From Ailurus styani (Eukaryota > Chordata > Mammalia > Carnivora > Ailuridae): 64,000 bases of DNA. Shown piece by piece: positions 36,491 through 48,879 of this stretch; within the stretch, counting starts at the first letter, position 1, and every line of letters starts with the position of its first letter. The notes under the pieces are model-generated. The model was not told where the DNA came from. It ran no database searches and was given only the letters and a program-made list of their open reading frames with translations. A program made the translations under genes and the position numbers. The stretch spans positions 632,565-696,564 of the forward strand of contig LNAC01000137.1 of the NCBI GenBank assembly GCA_002007465.1, written 5' to 3'.

Positions 36491-38940
36491 TGAATGTCTG
36501 CACTTTCCATAGTCCTGTTAACTCTACTATAAAGTTGTAACATTTGAAATACAGAAATAATAAATGATCCAATATTAAATTAGTCAATGTTTCCAGCCTA
36601 ATCTTCACCATACTACCCTCTAGTGTTATCCTCAAAAATGATGGATGATAATATCTATCATACCAAAACTAAAGACCAAAACAGGCCAAGTGACTTGCTC
36701 TTATAGCTGTCTGACAAAATTTAAATGCAAGAACCAAACGCTTTAAATAGACTCCAGATGCCATTTCTGCAAAGCACTGATACTCTCTAAACCTATCTTC
36801 ACCCCCAGCATCATATGATTCAAAAAGACATAATTTTATGTAGTCTTTAAAGTATACTAAGTATCATGCAATGTATTATGCTAGTCAGTAATACTGTTCT
36901 CTTCAACTTTGTGTGCTGTACTTTATACTATAGTGAGCCACCAAAAAAAAAAATAGGAGGAATTTCAGGCTTTGATTTGAGAACATTTTTATACATGACT
37001 AGTTTTACTGTCACAATCCATAGCCTTTCACATATAGGGGATTTCATGTGACATCAGAAATCAACCAACCATACAATTGATGATGTCATTTGCATTCTAA
37101 AGGGCTATTGGTTAAAGCCTTAAAAGTTTCATTTCTTATGAATTCTTTGTTGCTTCAAAAAATTTCTCTATCATTTTTGCTATTTTTAATTGTCCCATGA
37201 TTATCTGTTAATGTAGTGAAGTACAATTACATCAATTATCACCTGTTTTTTTTTAAAAATAAAAACTATCAAAAAAGATGTTATAGCAAAAATTAACATA
37301 TCTCAAAACAGGGAAAAATATATCAAGAATCCTGCCATAGCCATTTTGGTAAAATTTCCATCCACTCTTACTAAAACTTTATGTTACCTTACATATTCAT
37401 AAGGTTTTTTATCCCCAAAGTGCTACATTTTGTTCTCAGTTATTATGATAACATATTACCCTTAAAGATAACCCTACACATGAAATAACTCATATACCAA
37501 AATTGGGTAGGTAATACAATAATCCTGAATTATTTTACATAATATGATTTTTTTCAAATCACAGATGTTGCTAGAAGGGGGAAAAATGCTCTTTAAAATT
37601 CTTCATCATGAATCTTTTTTTCCTGCAAATCCTTTTTTTTCTCTCTCTCTACAAAGGCAATGTGAATAGGGGTAAAAGAAGACAAAACTTGACCTTTTGT
37701 GATCCCAGCATTAATGGGTCTGTTCATAATTCAATCTATGTGTGTGTGGGAGCATCCATGTGGAAACATAGAGGCCTGAGAGACATAAAGCCTTTCCCTT
37801 TAAACATTATCTGACCCTATCAGTCCCATTCACAAAAGAAGGCTTACGTATGCATATGTTGAAAAAATGCACCATCTCATTGTGCAGCAGAAAGCCTACA
37901 CATTCTACTCTTCATTCTCCGTGGAAATGCAGCACGGAAGTGACACTTGTACAGAATTTGGGAGAGTGACAAATGAGCAGAAGGTAGCAAAAAAAATGAG
38001 TATTCGATGAGGAAAAAGACCAAACTTCTGAAAGAATGCAAATGCACACCTGTCTATAAACACAGACAGAGGTTTTTTGCTTAAAAACACACATTGGGTA
38101 GTTTGGTCATGTTTTTATAACACATTCATGTAACCCTTGAATTTATTAAATTCTCAAGATGATTTAGATTTAGCATAAAATATTATTGTTTCTAATCATT
38201 CTAAAATGTATGCACATTAAAGTTGTATGTTATGAATTACACATTCTGTATATTGTACTTTGGCTATTAGGAATGATGTTTTGAGGAGTTCTTGGTTTTT
38301 CCAATGATGAGTTCAGCTCTTGGTTTGATTTCTATGTGGCCTTGAGTCCATCTAATATTAGTAAGGAGGACTCCAGAGAACTTTGCACTAAATTATCACT
38401 TGAAATCAGCACAAAAGGTGGCAGCTTCTATCCTGGGAATATTATCTTGGCATGCAACACACAGGGAATGGTCTCAAAGATACGTCTGTGCTTAGACTTA
38501 AGACCAAGAAACTTTCTAATTTATGACATAATTAAGAAACAGAGAGTGGGCAGGGAGATAAAAACGAGTATTTTAAATTTCCTAAAATCTTTTTCAGGCC
38601 CAAAGGTAGAGCGTATTTCAGGTTAAAGAGAAATGTAACCCAGATTTGATGAACAAAGATTAGGAAAGATATGAAAACCTATGAGCAAAGTTAAGTATCT
38701 CTTGATTTAGAAAGATGGGCTGCAATGTAACTACCAGAGAACTTGAAGTGTGTACCACCTCTTATTCATACCACTTCAAATATTCCCAACTCTTTAATAG
38801 TTTCTAGAACGCTTCAGAGATGGAAGATATCTCTGAAGAAGAGTAATCTTGCTTCCAGCCAGAGGTCCATTATATGTGCCACCTTTAAGACTATTCATGA
38901 GCCTAACATTCCTGGAGGAAGGGGTGATTAAAATAGAGAC

Positions 38941-39071
38941 TTTTAAAAAATTTTAATTCCAGTTAGTTTACATACAGTGTTATATTAGTTCCAGTGTACA
39001 ATATAGTGATTGAACAGTTCCACATATTACTTCGTGCTCATCAACATAAGTTACTCTTATTCCCCTTCACC
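38941..39071 (-). mobile_element. Carnivore L1 3' end, antisense
   Basis: TACAGTGTTATATTAGTTCC, AGTGTACAATATAGTGATTG and CGTGCTCATCAACA are the reverse of the carnivore L1 3' UTR. TSD taaaatagagac (38929-38940) / taaaatagaaac (39072-39083). Confidence 0.85.
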
Positions 39072-39639
39072 TAAAATAGAAACACTGTGAATGTCTTCAT
39101 AATTCACCTGGCAATAAGGCTATGTTGATGGCAGCAAAAATAATGTCAACTATACCTTTTGAGGATGCAATGAGAATGTGCTTCACAGGCTTCTAACCAA
39201 CCACAGGAGCATAATGAAACAAAGGTCCCAGCTACTGTCTCTGAAATCCATCATCAGGTTGGCATCAATGGCTAAGGATACTGAGATAGGTCTAACTTAG
39301 GGAGTCACAGGACTCCTCTGAGGGACAACTTTAGATGAAGGATACAACACCAGCTTCACCAAACCTTCCTTAAACTGCACTGCTGTCTAAGAGACTTCCC
39401 TCCAGTCTTCCTTTCCTCTCTCCTTCACTTGTGTTCAAGCTTGCCTTTCAGTCTAACAGGATTCCTGGCCTTACCCAGAGCTCTCTCCATTTTCTCTCAT
39501 AAGCATTTCTTCTAATAAAATACATACACATTTAATACTATCTTGGTATTTACTTTCCAGAGAACCTGGAATAACTTTTAAACTAACAAAACAAATTATA
39601 TGCACATTTCTAATAAACCATTTCCCAAAAAGTAGTTTA

Positions 39640-39800
39640 ATATTTAACACACCTCATAGTAGTCTTATGAAACATATATTATTATTATTCCCAGTTTTCA
39701 TGTGGAAAAATTACATGAAATAAAACAAGACCATGTCTATAGTCTTAAGATAAAAACATAGCAGAAATCTAAATCTAAATCTCAGATTTTATGATGTTTA
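39640..39800 (-). mobile_element. Possible MIR fragment
   Basis: Weak similarity in reverse orientation (TATTATTATTCCCAGTTTTC and following). Confidence 0.35.
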
Positions 39801-40069
39801 GTTTGGATTTTGAAATATATCTAGAAATATAATATTTTTGTAAAAAATAAATTGTGGGCCAAATAAATTTTGAAGTAATTCTCTCCTAAATTTCTCATTT
39901 CTCTTCACATACATGATTTCACATTTCTGTATATGAATTAGGGCCACCACTTACTTTTTCCAACCAAAATACTGAAAATTACACATCAAGATTAATAGAA
40001 TCACTTTCAAAATAATGACATAGAAATTATTCCCACAATGTATAGAATATATTTAGAGACCATTTGCAC

Positions 40070-40110
40070 ACAACACACACACACACACAACACACAACAC
40101 ATATTCCCTT
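40070..40110. repeat. CA-rich tract
   Basis: CACA units with AACACAC interruptions. Confidence 0.9.
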
Positions 40111-41432
40111 TATTGTGTATTTTATTTTTTAAGCAAAAAAAGGCATTTGAGTCATAATTGATAAAGCAAATATGTGACCAAATAAGGCACTGTATGAGAA
40201 CACTAACGTATCTGTGTATTAAATAAACATTAAAATGATAATAAAGAATAAATACCAAATAAGAATAACTACTGTTGGATATTCTAGAAAAGATAATTTT
40301 CATTTCCAGTGTTGCTAACAAGGTGGCATTTAAAATGATATATTTAGTACAATGATAATTTTCCTGAGCCACTTCAAGTTTTCAGTTCCACTGAAATTGC
40401 AGTTTTGCGTAAAATATCAAAGAGCAAAATAATTACAATATTTAAAAGGCAGAAAATATCAAATATATTCATTCTTTTAGGTTATTTTAAATTTAATCTC
40501 TAATAATAATTTGTTATTATAGGCATAACTCTAATGATACTAATTAAACTAGAGATAATTATTTGCATTTCTTAAAGTTTACCATATCAAGATACATGAT
40601 AGATTCTATTTAAATTACTGTGAAAATGTAATAAAACTCTCCAACTGTGATAAAAACATTTTCCAAATGAATAGAGGACAATATTTTTTTAATTTATAGC
40701 TGAAAATCCTGTCTTTTAACTTGTTAATACTAAGTGGAATGAGTGAGAACTGTAACCTAAATTTATACAATTGTTATTTGCTACATCTTAGAACTTATTC
40801 AGTTGAATTTTTCTTATGAAATATTCTCTACTGAGATTACCAATCTATGTTTATAATATTGTCTTTAAAATTGGCCATATATAAGTCCCAAAGATTAATA
40901 TAGTCTCTAATTCAAAGATTTGAATTCACTCAGGAAAATTTGATGCATTGTACCTGTTCATTTTTATATCATACATAGTTAGCAGAACAGATGCAGTCAT
41001 AATGATAAGAAAATACTAAAGCTCCAAAGCTTCGATAGATTTCCTTGCCAAAGTGTCAAAAGAGAATTACATGAAAGTTTAATTTTTAAATACTCACATT
41101 ACCTTATTCTTTAAGTTGATTATTATTTTATTTACTAACAATGGTACATGGGAATTAGCAAATTCATGATCTCCCCTCAGAAAGAGTAACTGCTTTTGCA
41201 TCCCAGGAACCTACATAAAAATCATTTTCTCCTTTTGTCTAACACCAATTTTGTATTATTATTTCATTTATGGAATATGCTGTCAACTTCACAGCACGAG
41301 CTTTGGAGAGAAGCTTTGCTTTAATAGTTCTTCATTACAATATTGCCTACAGAAGCTTATGATTAGCTTACTTAAGCTTGACATTTGTAAACTACAGTTT
41401 TTCTTTGATAAGAGATAACACTTGGTATTTCT

Positions 41433-41699
41433 TTTTTTTTTTTTTTTTTTTTTTTTTNNNNNNNNNNNNNNNNNNNNNNNNNNNNNNNNNNNNNNNNNNN
41501 TTTTTAAAGATTTTATTTATTTATTTGACACAGAGAGAGAGATTACAAGTAGGCAGAGAGGCAGGCAGAGAGACAGGGAGAGGAGGAAGCAGGCTCCCTG
41601 CTGAGCAGGGAGCCCGATGCGGGCCTCGATCCCAGGACACTGAGATCATGACCTGAGCTGAAGGCAGAGGCTTTAACCCACTGAGCCACCCAGGCGCCC
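41433..41699 (-). mobile_element. CAN-SINE, young copy with sequence gap in its tail
   Basis: Near-consensus reverse copy. Perfect 16 bp TSD aacacttggtatttct (41417-41432 / 41700-41715). The T run (reverse of the A tail) is broken by 43 Ns. Confidence 0.95.
41458..41500. other. Assembly gap (43 N)
   Basis: Run of N inside the homopolymer tail of the SINE at 41433; real length unknown. Confidence 0.99.
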
Positions 41700-42113
41700 A
41701 ACACTTGGTATTTCTAACATTCAGAAAAATATTTCATTTCTAGAAGTCAGAAAATAAAAATAAGATTTAGTACTTACTCAAATTTCAATAAGATTTTAAT
41801 GTTTTTTCTATATTAGCATGTTTTATAATTTCCAGATTCAACTTGCATGTAATAATTTCCTAATTTAGGAACTTTATGAGAAAGTTTTCAGAAATATTTT
41901 TCAGAAAATCACAATATTTATTCTTTCAAGCATATAATTATTTTTCAAGCTGCCCATATCATAAAATGATTCCAGTTTTGAACAATTTTTTTCATTTTGT
42001 TTCTATTAGATAAATATAGTTGGTTCACTATCAGACCCAAGTAAAATATGTTTTAATTTTTAAATTAGCACTCACTGTAACTTTATAATACAGTTTAAAA
42101 GTAAGTTTCTTAC

Positions 42114-42206
42114 TTCTTCTTGTGCCTTATGGTGTTCCTTCACTGTCATAGAAAGAATTACTTTTTCAGTAATTTTTTCTTTCTGTTCATTTATAGCCAG
42201 GTTCAA
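42114..42206 (-). CDS. DCDC1: DCDC1-like exon A (coiled-coil-like segment)
   Basis: 93 nt, 31 codons, phase 0 at both ends. The acceptor is a T-rich tract ending TTTTTTTCTAG, and the donor is GAAGAA|GTAAGA, close to consensus. The translation begins LNLAINEQKEKITEK and ends KEHHKAQEE. It is rich in E, K and Q, which suggests an alpha-helical or coiled-coil linker before the DCX domain. It joins in frame to the next exon, which starts VSRLIDELQ. No start codon context is present, so it is an internal exon. This is the least certain of the six because it is short and of low complexity, but its phase and splice sites fit. A CAN-SINE lies 211 bp upstream in the preceding intron. Confidence 0.72.
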
Positions 42207-42417
42207 CTAGAAAAAAATAAATAAATTGCATGAAAATAGGCACCTACTGATGCCTAACTACAACATTTCTTTAAACAACCAATTTAGCATAATCATAGAA
42301 GGTAATTTAAAATTAATTTGTCCCACATTTATATGAAAATGAACCCCATTTAGATTAAGTTGAAAATACATTTTTATATTTAAAACATTTAACACTGAAT
42401 CTTTCACATCCACTTTT

Positions 42418-42616
42418 TTTTTCCTAAAGAGTTTTATTTATTTATTTTGACACAGAGAGAGAGATCACAAGTAGGCTGAGAGGCAGGCAGAGAGAGAGGA
42501 GGAAGCAGGCTCCCCGCCGAGCAGGAAGCCTGATGCGGGGCTTGATCCCAGGACCCCAAGATCATGACCTGGGCCGAAGGCAGAGGCTTTAACCCACTGA
42601 GCCACCCAGGCCCCCC
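42418..42616 (-). mobile_element. CAN-SINE close to exon A
   Basis: Reverse copy, 14 bp TSD tcacatccactttt (42404-42417 / 42617-42630). Same strand as the gene, 211 bp upstream of the exon A acceptor. Confidence 0.95.
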
Positions 42617-42979
42617 TCACATCCACTTTTATTATTTATAAGTTTACTAAAATACGATTCGGAAGAGGGTCCTTAATTGCAGACATTTGACACCAACAAT
42701 TACTTTTTTTAAAGTAATTTTATCAAAATGAGCATAGCAATTTTTTTAAATTAGGCCGATATTTCCTATTAAAATTTCTTATTGCCAGTAGGAAATAAAT
42801 TGGCTGCTGTTACATCCGGATAAAAATTCAAGAATATAAACCAAAAGCAAATGTCAATTCAACACACATTTAACAATTCTTAAGCAATGGACTTGCCATA
42901 TTGTATCTCCCTATTGAGGATAAAGAATAAATAATGACCACGTTTTTTTGTTTTGTTTTGTTTGTTTTGTTCATGTTTT

Positions 42980-43183
42980 ATTTATTTATTTATTTATTTA
43001 TTTATAAGATTTACTTATTCTAGGGAGAGACTGCATGAGCAGGAGGGTAGAGGGAGAGAGAATCTCCAGCAGACTCTGTGCTAAGTGAGGAGCCTGATGC
43101 GGGGCTGAATCCCAGGACCATGAGATTATGGTAAACCAAAACCAAGAGGGGAGGCCCAACCAACTGTGCCACCCAGGCACCCC
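42980..43183 (-). mobile_element. CAN-SINE, older copy
   Basis: TTTAT tetramer run (reverse of AAATA tail), GA-rich block, GATGCGGGGCTGAATCCCAG and GTGCCACCCAGGCACCCC. Confidence 0.9.
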
Positions 43184-43490
43184 CGTTGTTGTTGTTTAAT
43201 AAAATCGTGTTTCTCCACTGTATGCCTGACAAATCATGTTTGAGTTAACATGAATCTTTAATACATATTCTGCCTGAAGACCTGTTCTTATACTTGAGAT
43301 AAAATGCAGCTGGGAGTCAATAATATGGTTTCCTCAATGTAGTTATGTATATACACTATAAGAATAGTATCAAACCTACAAACTCTTCATCCACTGATAT
43401 GTGATACAGCTCAGAATATCAGAGATTCTGTTTTGGTAGAGGGAAAAGGCCAGGAATCTCTAGGTGATTCTGATGATCACCCTAGATAAG

Positions 43491-43711
43491 GAGTTGACCC
43501 ACATTTCTGTAAAGGGTCAGAGAATAAATATTTTAGGCTTGGTGCGGGAGGGCATAACAGTCTCTGTTGCTCTTACTCAGCTCCGGCATTGCAGCATGAA
43601 ATAGACAATTCATAAGTGAATGAGCATAGCTATGCCTCAGTAAAACTTAGAAAACAAACAAGTGACAGGCTTCTTTTGAACAACAGGCAACATTTGACGA
43701 TCCCTGTCCTG
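43491..43711 (+). mobile_element. hAT-type non-autonomous element, diverged
   Basis: TCTGTAAAGGGTCAGAGAAT and AAATATTTTAGGCTTGGTGC match the family at 35980; ends are eroded. Confidence 0.65.
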
Positions 43712-43744
43712 GACTGAGAACCATGAAAAATAAGTTTGCTAAAA

Positions 43745-44000
43745 AATAATCATCACACAATGTACAACATGTTAACAATGCTGAATGGTATATTTGAAAA
43801 TTGTTAAGAGTAGATCCGAAGAGTTCTCACCACAAAGAAAAACACATTATTTTTTTTTTTGCCTGTATATGAGATGATGGATGTTAACTAAACTTCTTGT
43901 GGTAATCATTTCACAATATATGTGAAAGTCAAATCATTATGCTAAACACCTTAAACTTACACAGTGCTGTACGTCAATTACATCCCAATTAAACTGGAAA
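43745..44000 (+). mobile_element. L1 3' end
   Basis: GATGGATGTTAACTAAACTT, GGTAATCATTTCACAATATA and CATCCCAATTAAACTGG follow the same L1 3' UTR as at 45010. Confidence 0.75.
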
Positions 44001-45009
44001 AAAGTCATCATGTGAAACTATTCTTAGGATCACTCTCCCCGAAGAATATGTTTTCATATGCTGAAGTAATATAAAAAAACATAATATTATAAAAAGTCAA
44101 ATATCTACCTCACGGAATGCTGTGTGGTACAACAGAGTTGTGTCAAATCTCTATGGCTATTTCTTTATGTGGAGATTGTCATCTCAGGAGGAGATGGGTG
44201 TGAAGGAGAGGGGCCTGGGAAATATTCACCAAACTCATCCATTCTTTACAAAATTAATTTCCAAATGCACAAACATTCTGAGCAGATATTTTTCAAGGAA
44301 AGCAAACAAAACAAAAACAGAGTACTAAATTCTTCAGTGCAACAGCAGTAAGTCAGATTCTAATGAGGTCTCCCAGGGCCATGACATTTAGAACTGCTTC
44401 CAAGTAAGTCTTTAAAAGTTGGGAATTCTTTACCTTTGAAAGCACCACAGTTGGGAAAATCACCCCCATTCTAATATTCAACTTCTAAAGAAGCACTATA
44501 CTCATCTACATAAGCTGAGATCAAAACATATCAACATTATCAGAAAACATCATATGCATACCAAATAGAGAATCCAGTAAGATATTAACAAATAAATGGT
44601 TAACAAAATATAATGATACAGATATGGGCCTTTTCTGGAAACAGACCAGCCATTCCAAAAGAGAGAGATTTTAATACAATCATTTAGAGAAAATTATTGA
44701 AAGTAAAAAGTCAAATTAAGAGAATGTATTTTCACCCAAGGTATTAATAATATGCAGTGCTAATAGCATCTTTCCCTCAAGTCCCATGTCATGATAACAA
44801 TCATAGGATTCTTCTCTCTTGTCACTTTGGAGGAAAAGACCCTATTTCTTCATTATGACAAAACTATGTGTTTTTGATTCGCTGAAATGTGTGAAGTAAT
44901 TTTTGTCAATGGGTTCAAAATACCTGAGGCTAATTTTTCACGTGTAAAAAGGGCAGAAACTTCAAATTAGTCAAAAACAAGGGTATTGTTTGAATTGAAA
45001 TAAGTCAGA

Positions 45010-45056
45010 GAAAGACAAATACCATATGATGCCCCTTATATGTGTAATCTTAAAAC

Positions 45057-45087
<31 letters not shown>

Positions 45088-45440
45088 ACCAAGCCCATAG
45101 ATAGAACAAATTGGTGATTGCCAAGGGTGGATGTGGGAGGTGGATAAAACAGGTAAAGGGGGTCAGAAGGAACAAATTTCCAGCTATAAAATAAATAAGT
45201 CCTGAGGATGTAATGTATAACATAGTAACTATAGTTAATAATACTGTATTGCATATTTGAAAACTGTTGAGAGTAAGCCTTAAAAATTCTCATTACACAC
45301 AAAAAAATTGTTACTATGTATGGTGACAGATGTTAAACTTACTGTGGTAATCATTTTACAATATATGCAAATATCAAATCATTATGTTGTACACCTGAAA
45401 CTAATATAGTGTTATATGCCAATTATACCTCAATAAAAAA
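45010..45440 (+). mobile_element. L1 3' end (L1MA-like)
   Basis: AAATACCATATGATGCCCCT, GGTAATCATTTTACAATATA, GTACACCTGAAACTAATATA and a final CAATAAAA. It includes an (AAAAC)n tract at 45053-45087. Confidence 0.8.
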
Positions 45441-45893
45441 AATAAACAGAAAGACAGCTAAAATTTGTATAAACTATGGAAAGCCAAATAGCTACCAAAC
45501 AGGGGAGTGTCACTTTGTTCTAACTATATCTCGTTCTTTTTAAATGTAAGAAAACATCGATAAATATTCATTGTGCACATCAAAATCTAAAGCTAAATAG
45601 GAAGGTTTAATTTATCATTTTTGTCAGGCCTTATTGCTAAGATTTTAAAAATACATAATAAATATTAGCTATCCAAGATCAGTTTAAAGTTGGTCTCATT
45701 CAGTATTAATGGTAAGCAGAATAGAACCATCAAGAGACAAGTGAAGGACAGTGGCAGAAATGGAAAAAACAAGAAACATAATGGTTCTGTCAAAGAAAAC
45801 TAAATAAAAAGTACTCCCAAAAAAGGGTCTGGTTAGAGAAACAAGTTTAAAAAGGAATATATACACCTCAAACAATCTGTTTAAGAATTAAGA

Positions 45894-46076
45894 GGGCGCC
45901 TGGGTGGCTCAGTGGGTTAAAGCCTCTGCTTTCAGCTCAGGTCATGATCTCAGTGTCCTGGGATCGAGGCCCGCGTCGGGCTCTCTGCTCAGCAGGGAGC
46001 CTGCTTCCTCCTCTCCCTGTCTCTCTGCCTGCCTCTCTGCCTACTTGTAATCTCTCTCTGTGTCAAATAAATAAAA

Positions 46077-46106
<30 letters not shown>
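45894..46106 (+). mobile_element. CAN-SINE, young copy
   Basis: Near-consensus with a 28 bp uninterrupted A tail. Perfect 11 bp TSD aagaattaaga (45883-45893 / 46107-46117). Confidence 0.95.
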
Positions 46107-46111
<5 letters not shown>

Positions 46112-47149
46112 TTAAGAAAAAAGTCCACCGAAGTATATCTGAGCCCACAGGTTTCAGTGAAATGATTTCTAATGATCATTACCTTTCAGACTATATGTGT
46201 TTTACATAAAACTTCTGATGTTAAGGTGGCAGGCATTAGACTTTCTCTGAAGCCCTAAAGGGTCATGGTTTAGTAATATGTAGTTCTATATAACATGTAC
46301 GGCCCATTGTGACTATAACAAAAAGTGCTCTTCATTTGAGGAGTTCTTCCAACACTTGCTGGCTCAGGAAGCTCAGCTACGGACATCCTAGAGAGGAAAA
46401 CAGTCTCAAGATCTCCTGCTGGAGAAATACAGACAGAACAGGAGTGATCTCCTTTGTGTGCGTCAGTAATAGTACATGGCTTTTCCTTTTAACTCCCTTC
46501 CAAATATTTTAAAGTATATTTATAAAAATCATAAAGGCTAATTGTGTAAAAATTTTAACATGACAGTAAGATATAATAAGATCTATTTTATAGGAAAAGA
46601 TAACTCTAAATAAACTCTAGAGCCCAATTATTAATATATTTTTTAAAAGGTACAGTGATCAAATAAGCTGGTATGTTCTGTCTACTTAATTCATATTGAT
46701 ATTCCAGATAGGTGCTAACCAAAAAGTCCAACCATACTCTTAGTGCTCTGAATTATAGTTCTGCATATACTTTTCTCTGTATTCAGAACAGCTAGTGATT
46801 TAATGTGAAGTATATGATATGTATTGTATATAATGTCCTTAATAAATCAATGTAACCCAACAAGAAAACAATCTATTTCTATCAAAAATCTAACTCTGGC
46901 CAGTAAACTGATTTAATAATAAATTATTTGATCCATATTTTACATGCAGATCAATATAGGCAATACAGTTTAGCATAAACAACAGGACAATCAGCCTTCA
47001 TATATATTGACAAGTTTCCCAATGGTCTGTTAATATACAAAAGACTGGGACAAATTACTTATTTATATATACAAAACATGGTTATAAAGGCCAGCTGCAG
47101 GTATTTTTTTGGAAAGTGCATTTTAATAAGGTCCTATTCATTTAGGGAA

Positions 47150-47560
47150 CAAATGGGGAAGAAGTAGTTTGCACTACAGAGTTTAGCGCGAGAGCTTTCT
47201 CTTTTTCTAACCACGAAATCAATCATTTGTCCAGACTGTGGGAGTCAGAGTTAGTTACTGAAAAGAGCTCCGTATATAAACAAGTCAATAACTCATTGTG
47301 TGTTATTGTCGAGCTGAAGAAGTCGGCTTTCAAAAAGCTGCCCCTGCTTCTCTCAGAATGAATGTCACTGTATTCAGGGACTGGGAGAGAGTCCTTTGTT
47401 TCCAGCCATTGCTGGCTGCCATTTATGTATGGGAACAGGAGGTGGCTGCTACGAGTGTGGGGGAAGCCACTATTTGGTATCATGGATGTCCAGGAAAAAC
47501 TCTGAATTTTGTCAACCTAAATCATTTGTGTCTGAAAATGCATTAATGGAATTGATAAAG
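47150..47560. other. Repeat-free intronic block with CpGs
   Basis: Contains TTTAGCGCGAGAGCTTTCTC, TTGTCGAGCTGAAGAAGTCG and GAAAATGCATTAATGG. No repeat, exon border or domain recognised; short frames are open on both strands. Candidate conserved enhancer-type element, inference only. Confidence 0.35.
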
Positions 47561-48383
47561 AGTGCCCATACACACACAAAAAATATTTGATAAAGAAGTT
47601 AAATGATAATGAGTCTGTATCATTTTAATTTGGATCAAACTGATATTTTTGGTTCCCTACCTATCAACGAAGATGAAGCCAAAATATAGGCAATGTTTTG
47701 AAAAGTTCAAAAGTACAAAATCAAACTGGTGAACAGGTCAACATGTCAAATAAATGGTATCTGTTCAGGCCATTAATACTAAGGGTAATTTTTGGTACAC
47801 TCAAAGTGTGCTTGTGTGTGTTTGTGAATTTCTCTAAGGCATGATTTTATGTGCTCAGCACTTGATAAGTTAAGGAAATGTGAAATATTTTTTACTTAAA
47901 GATTAAATATTCTTTAAAATTGAATATAACAAAATTTATAAGATGTAAATATTATCATACTCTTATTTATTGCATCTTAATATTTATTTAAAACCTACTA
48001 ATTTATTCAATATCAAGCTAGGAACTGTGAAGAAGCACTAGACCAGGATTCAAGATTTATAATTAGATTGAGCAAATAAAAAATACATGGAGATCTGTTT
48101 AATAAATGACCCTCTTTTGGGGGGAGATGGTCTCTGAAATCTTTAAACAAAAGCTTAGCTCTTAATTAGATAAAGTTGGAGTTGTAGGTAAGAAGAGAGC
48201 TGAGAGCCTAGAACTAAATCCAACTGATCCCATTTCTCCTCACAATTTAGAAAGCCACAGTATTAAATAGTATAATATGGTTCCACATGCAACAAGTGTA
48301 CTAGACATTTGACTACATACGAATTGGTTTACAGCAAAGAGAGATAGGATTGAGGCGACAATGAAAACAATAGAAAGAAACGA

Positions 48384-48581
48384 GGGCACCTGGGTGGCTC
48401 AGTGGGTTAAAGCCTCTGACTTCAGCTCAGGTCATGATCTCAGGGTCCTGGGATTGAGGCCCGCATCTGGCTCCCTGCTTGGCAAGGAGCCTGCTTCCTC
48501 CTCTCTCTCTGCCTGCCTCTCAGCCTACTTGTGATATCTCTCTGTCAAATAAATAAATAAAATCTAAAAAAAAAAAAAAAA
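48384..48581 (+). mobile_element. CAN-SINE
   Basis: Near-consensus head GGCACCTGGGTGGCTCAGTG and body, tail AATAAATAAATAAAATCT. TSD not clear. Confidence 0.93.
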
Positions 48582-48879
48582 GAATTACTTAGATCAGTGT
48601 TAAAATCTTTAAAAAAAAAAGAAAGTAAGAAATGATATATGCATGCCATGGATCATAAATAATTGTCAAATGGACGTATAAGCAATACAATCTCCAAGTA
48701 CAAAGTACAAAAATATTATTTAAGGTGGAGATGGAAAGGCATAAAAGGTAGTATCTAGCTAGGAAATGAAGTGATAATATAGGACAATACTTTAATAAAT
48801 ATTAATGTTACTAATTAGTCATTAATTACATGATGAAATTTGTTCTAAATACAATTAGTGAAATGGCTTGACATGGCTT

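Larger units (their letters stand above)
34490..42113 (-). other. Intron between exons A and B (7.6 kb)
   Basis: It contains a MIR (35045-35230), a CA repeat, a SINE (35776-35940), an hAT element (35980-36200), L2-like sequence (36290-36490), an antisense L1 3' end (38941-39071), a CA-rich tract (40070-40110), and a gapped SINE (41433-41699). The stretches 36500-38900 and 39800-41400 are AT-rich with nothing recognised. Confidence 0.7.
8907..42206 (-). other. DCDC1: DCDC1-like gene, internal part (six exons and five introns)
   Basis: Six minus-strand exons at 42114-42206, 34319-34489, 18713-18814, 15174-15337, 12051-12176 and 8907-9012 have AG acceptors and GT donors and splice into one open frame of 762 nt (254 codons). 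Predicted residues 1-88 are charged and helix-prone, about 86-177 form a doublecortin (DCX) domain, and 178-254 are a conserved-looking flank. DCX domains bind tubulin or microtubules in the characterised family members (DCX, DCLK, RP1). The identification as DCDC1 (older name DCDC5) rests on my recognition of the protein sequence and not on a search. In human, DCDC1 lies on 11p14-p13 near DNAJC24, IMMP1L, ELP4 and PAX6; none of those genes is visible here. First and last exons are outside the window. Another DCX-family member is the main alternative. Confidence 0.8.

Noticed and set aside
40007..40372. 121-codon open frame, minus strand
   Set aside because: AT-rich chance frame running into a CA-rich tract; cysteine/valine run comes from the repeat.
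41378..41656. Open frame across the N run
   Set aside because: Poly-phenylalanine from a T run, undefined residues from the gap, then SINE sequence.
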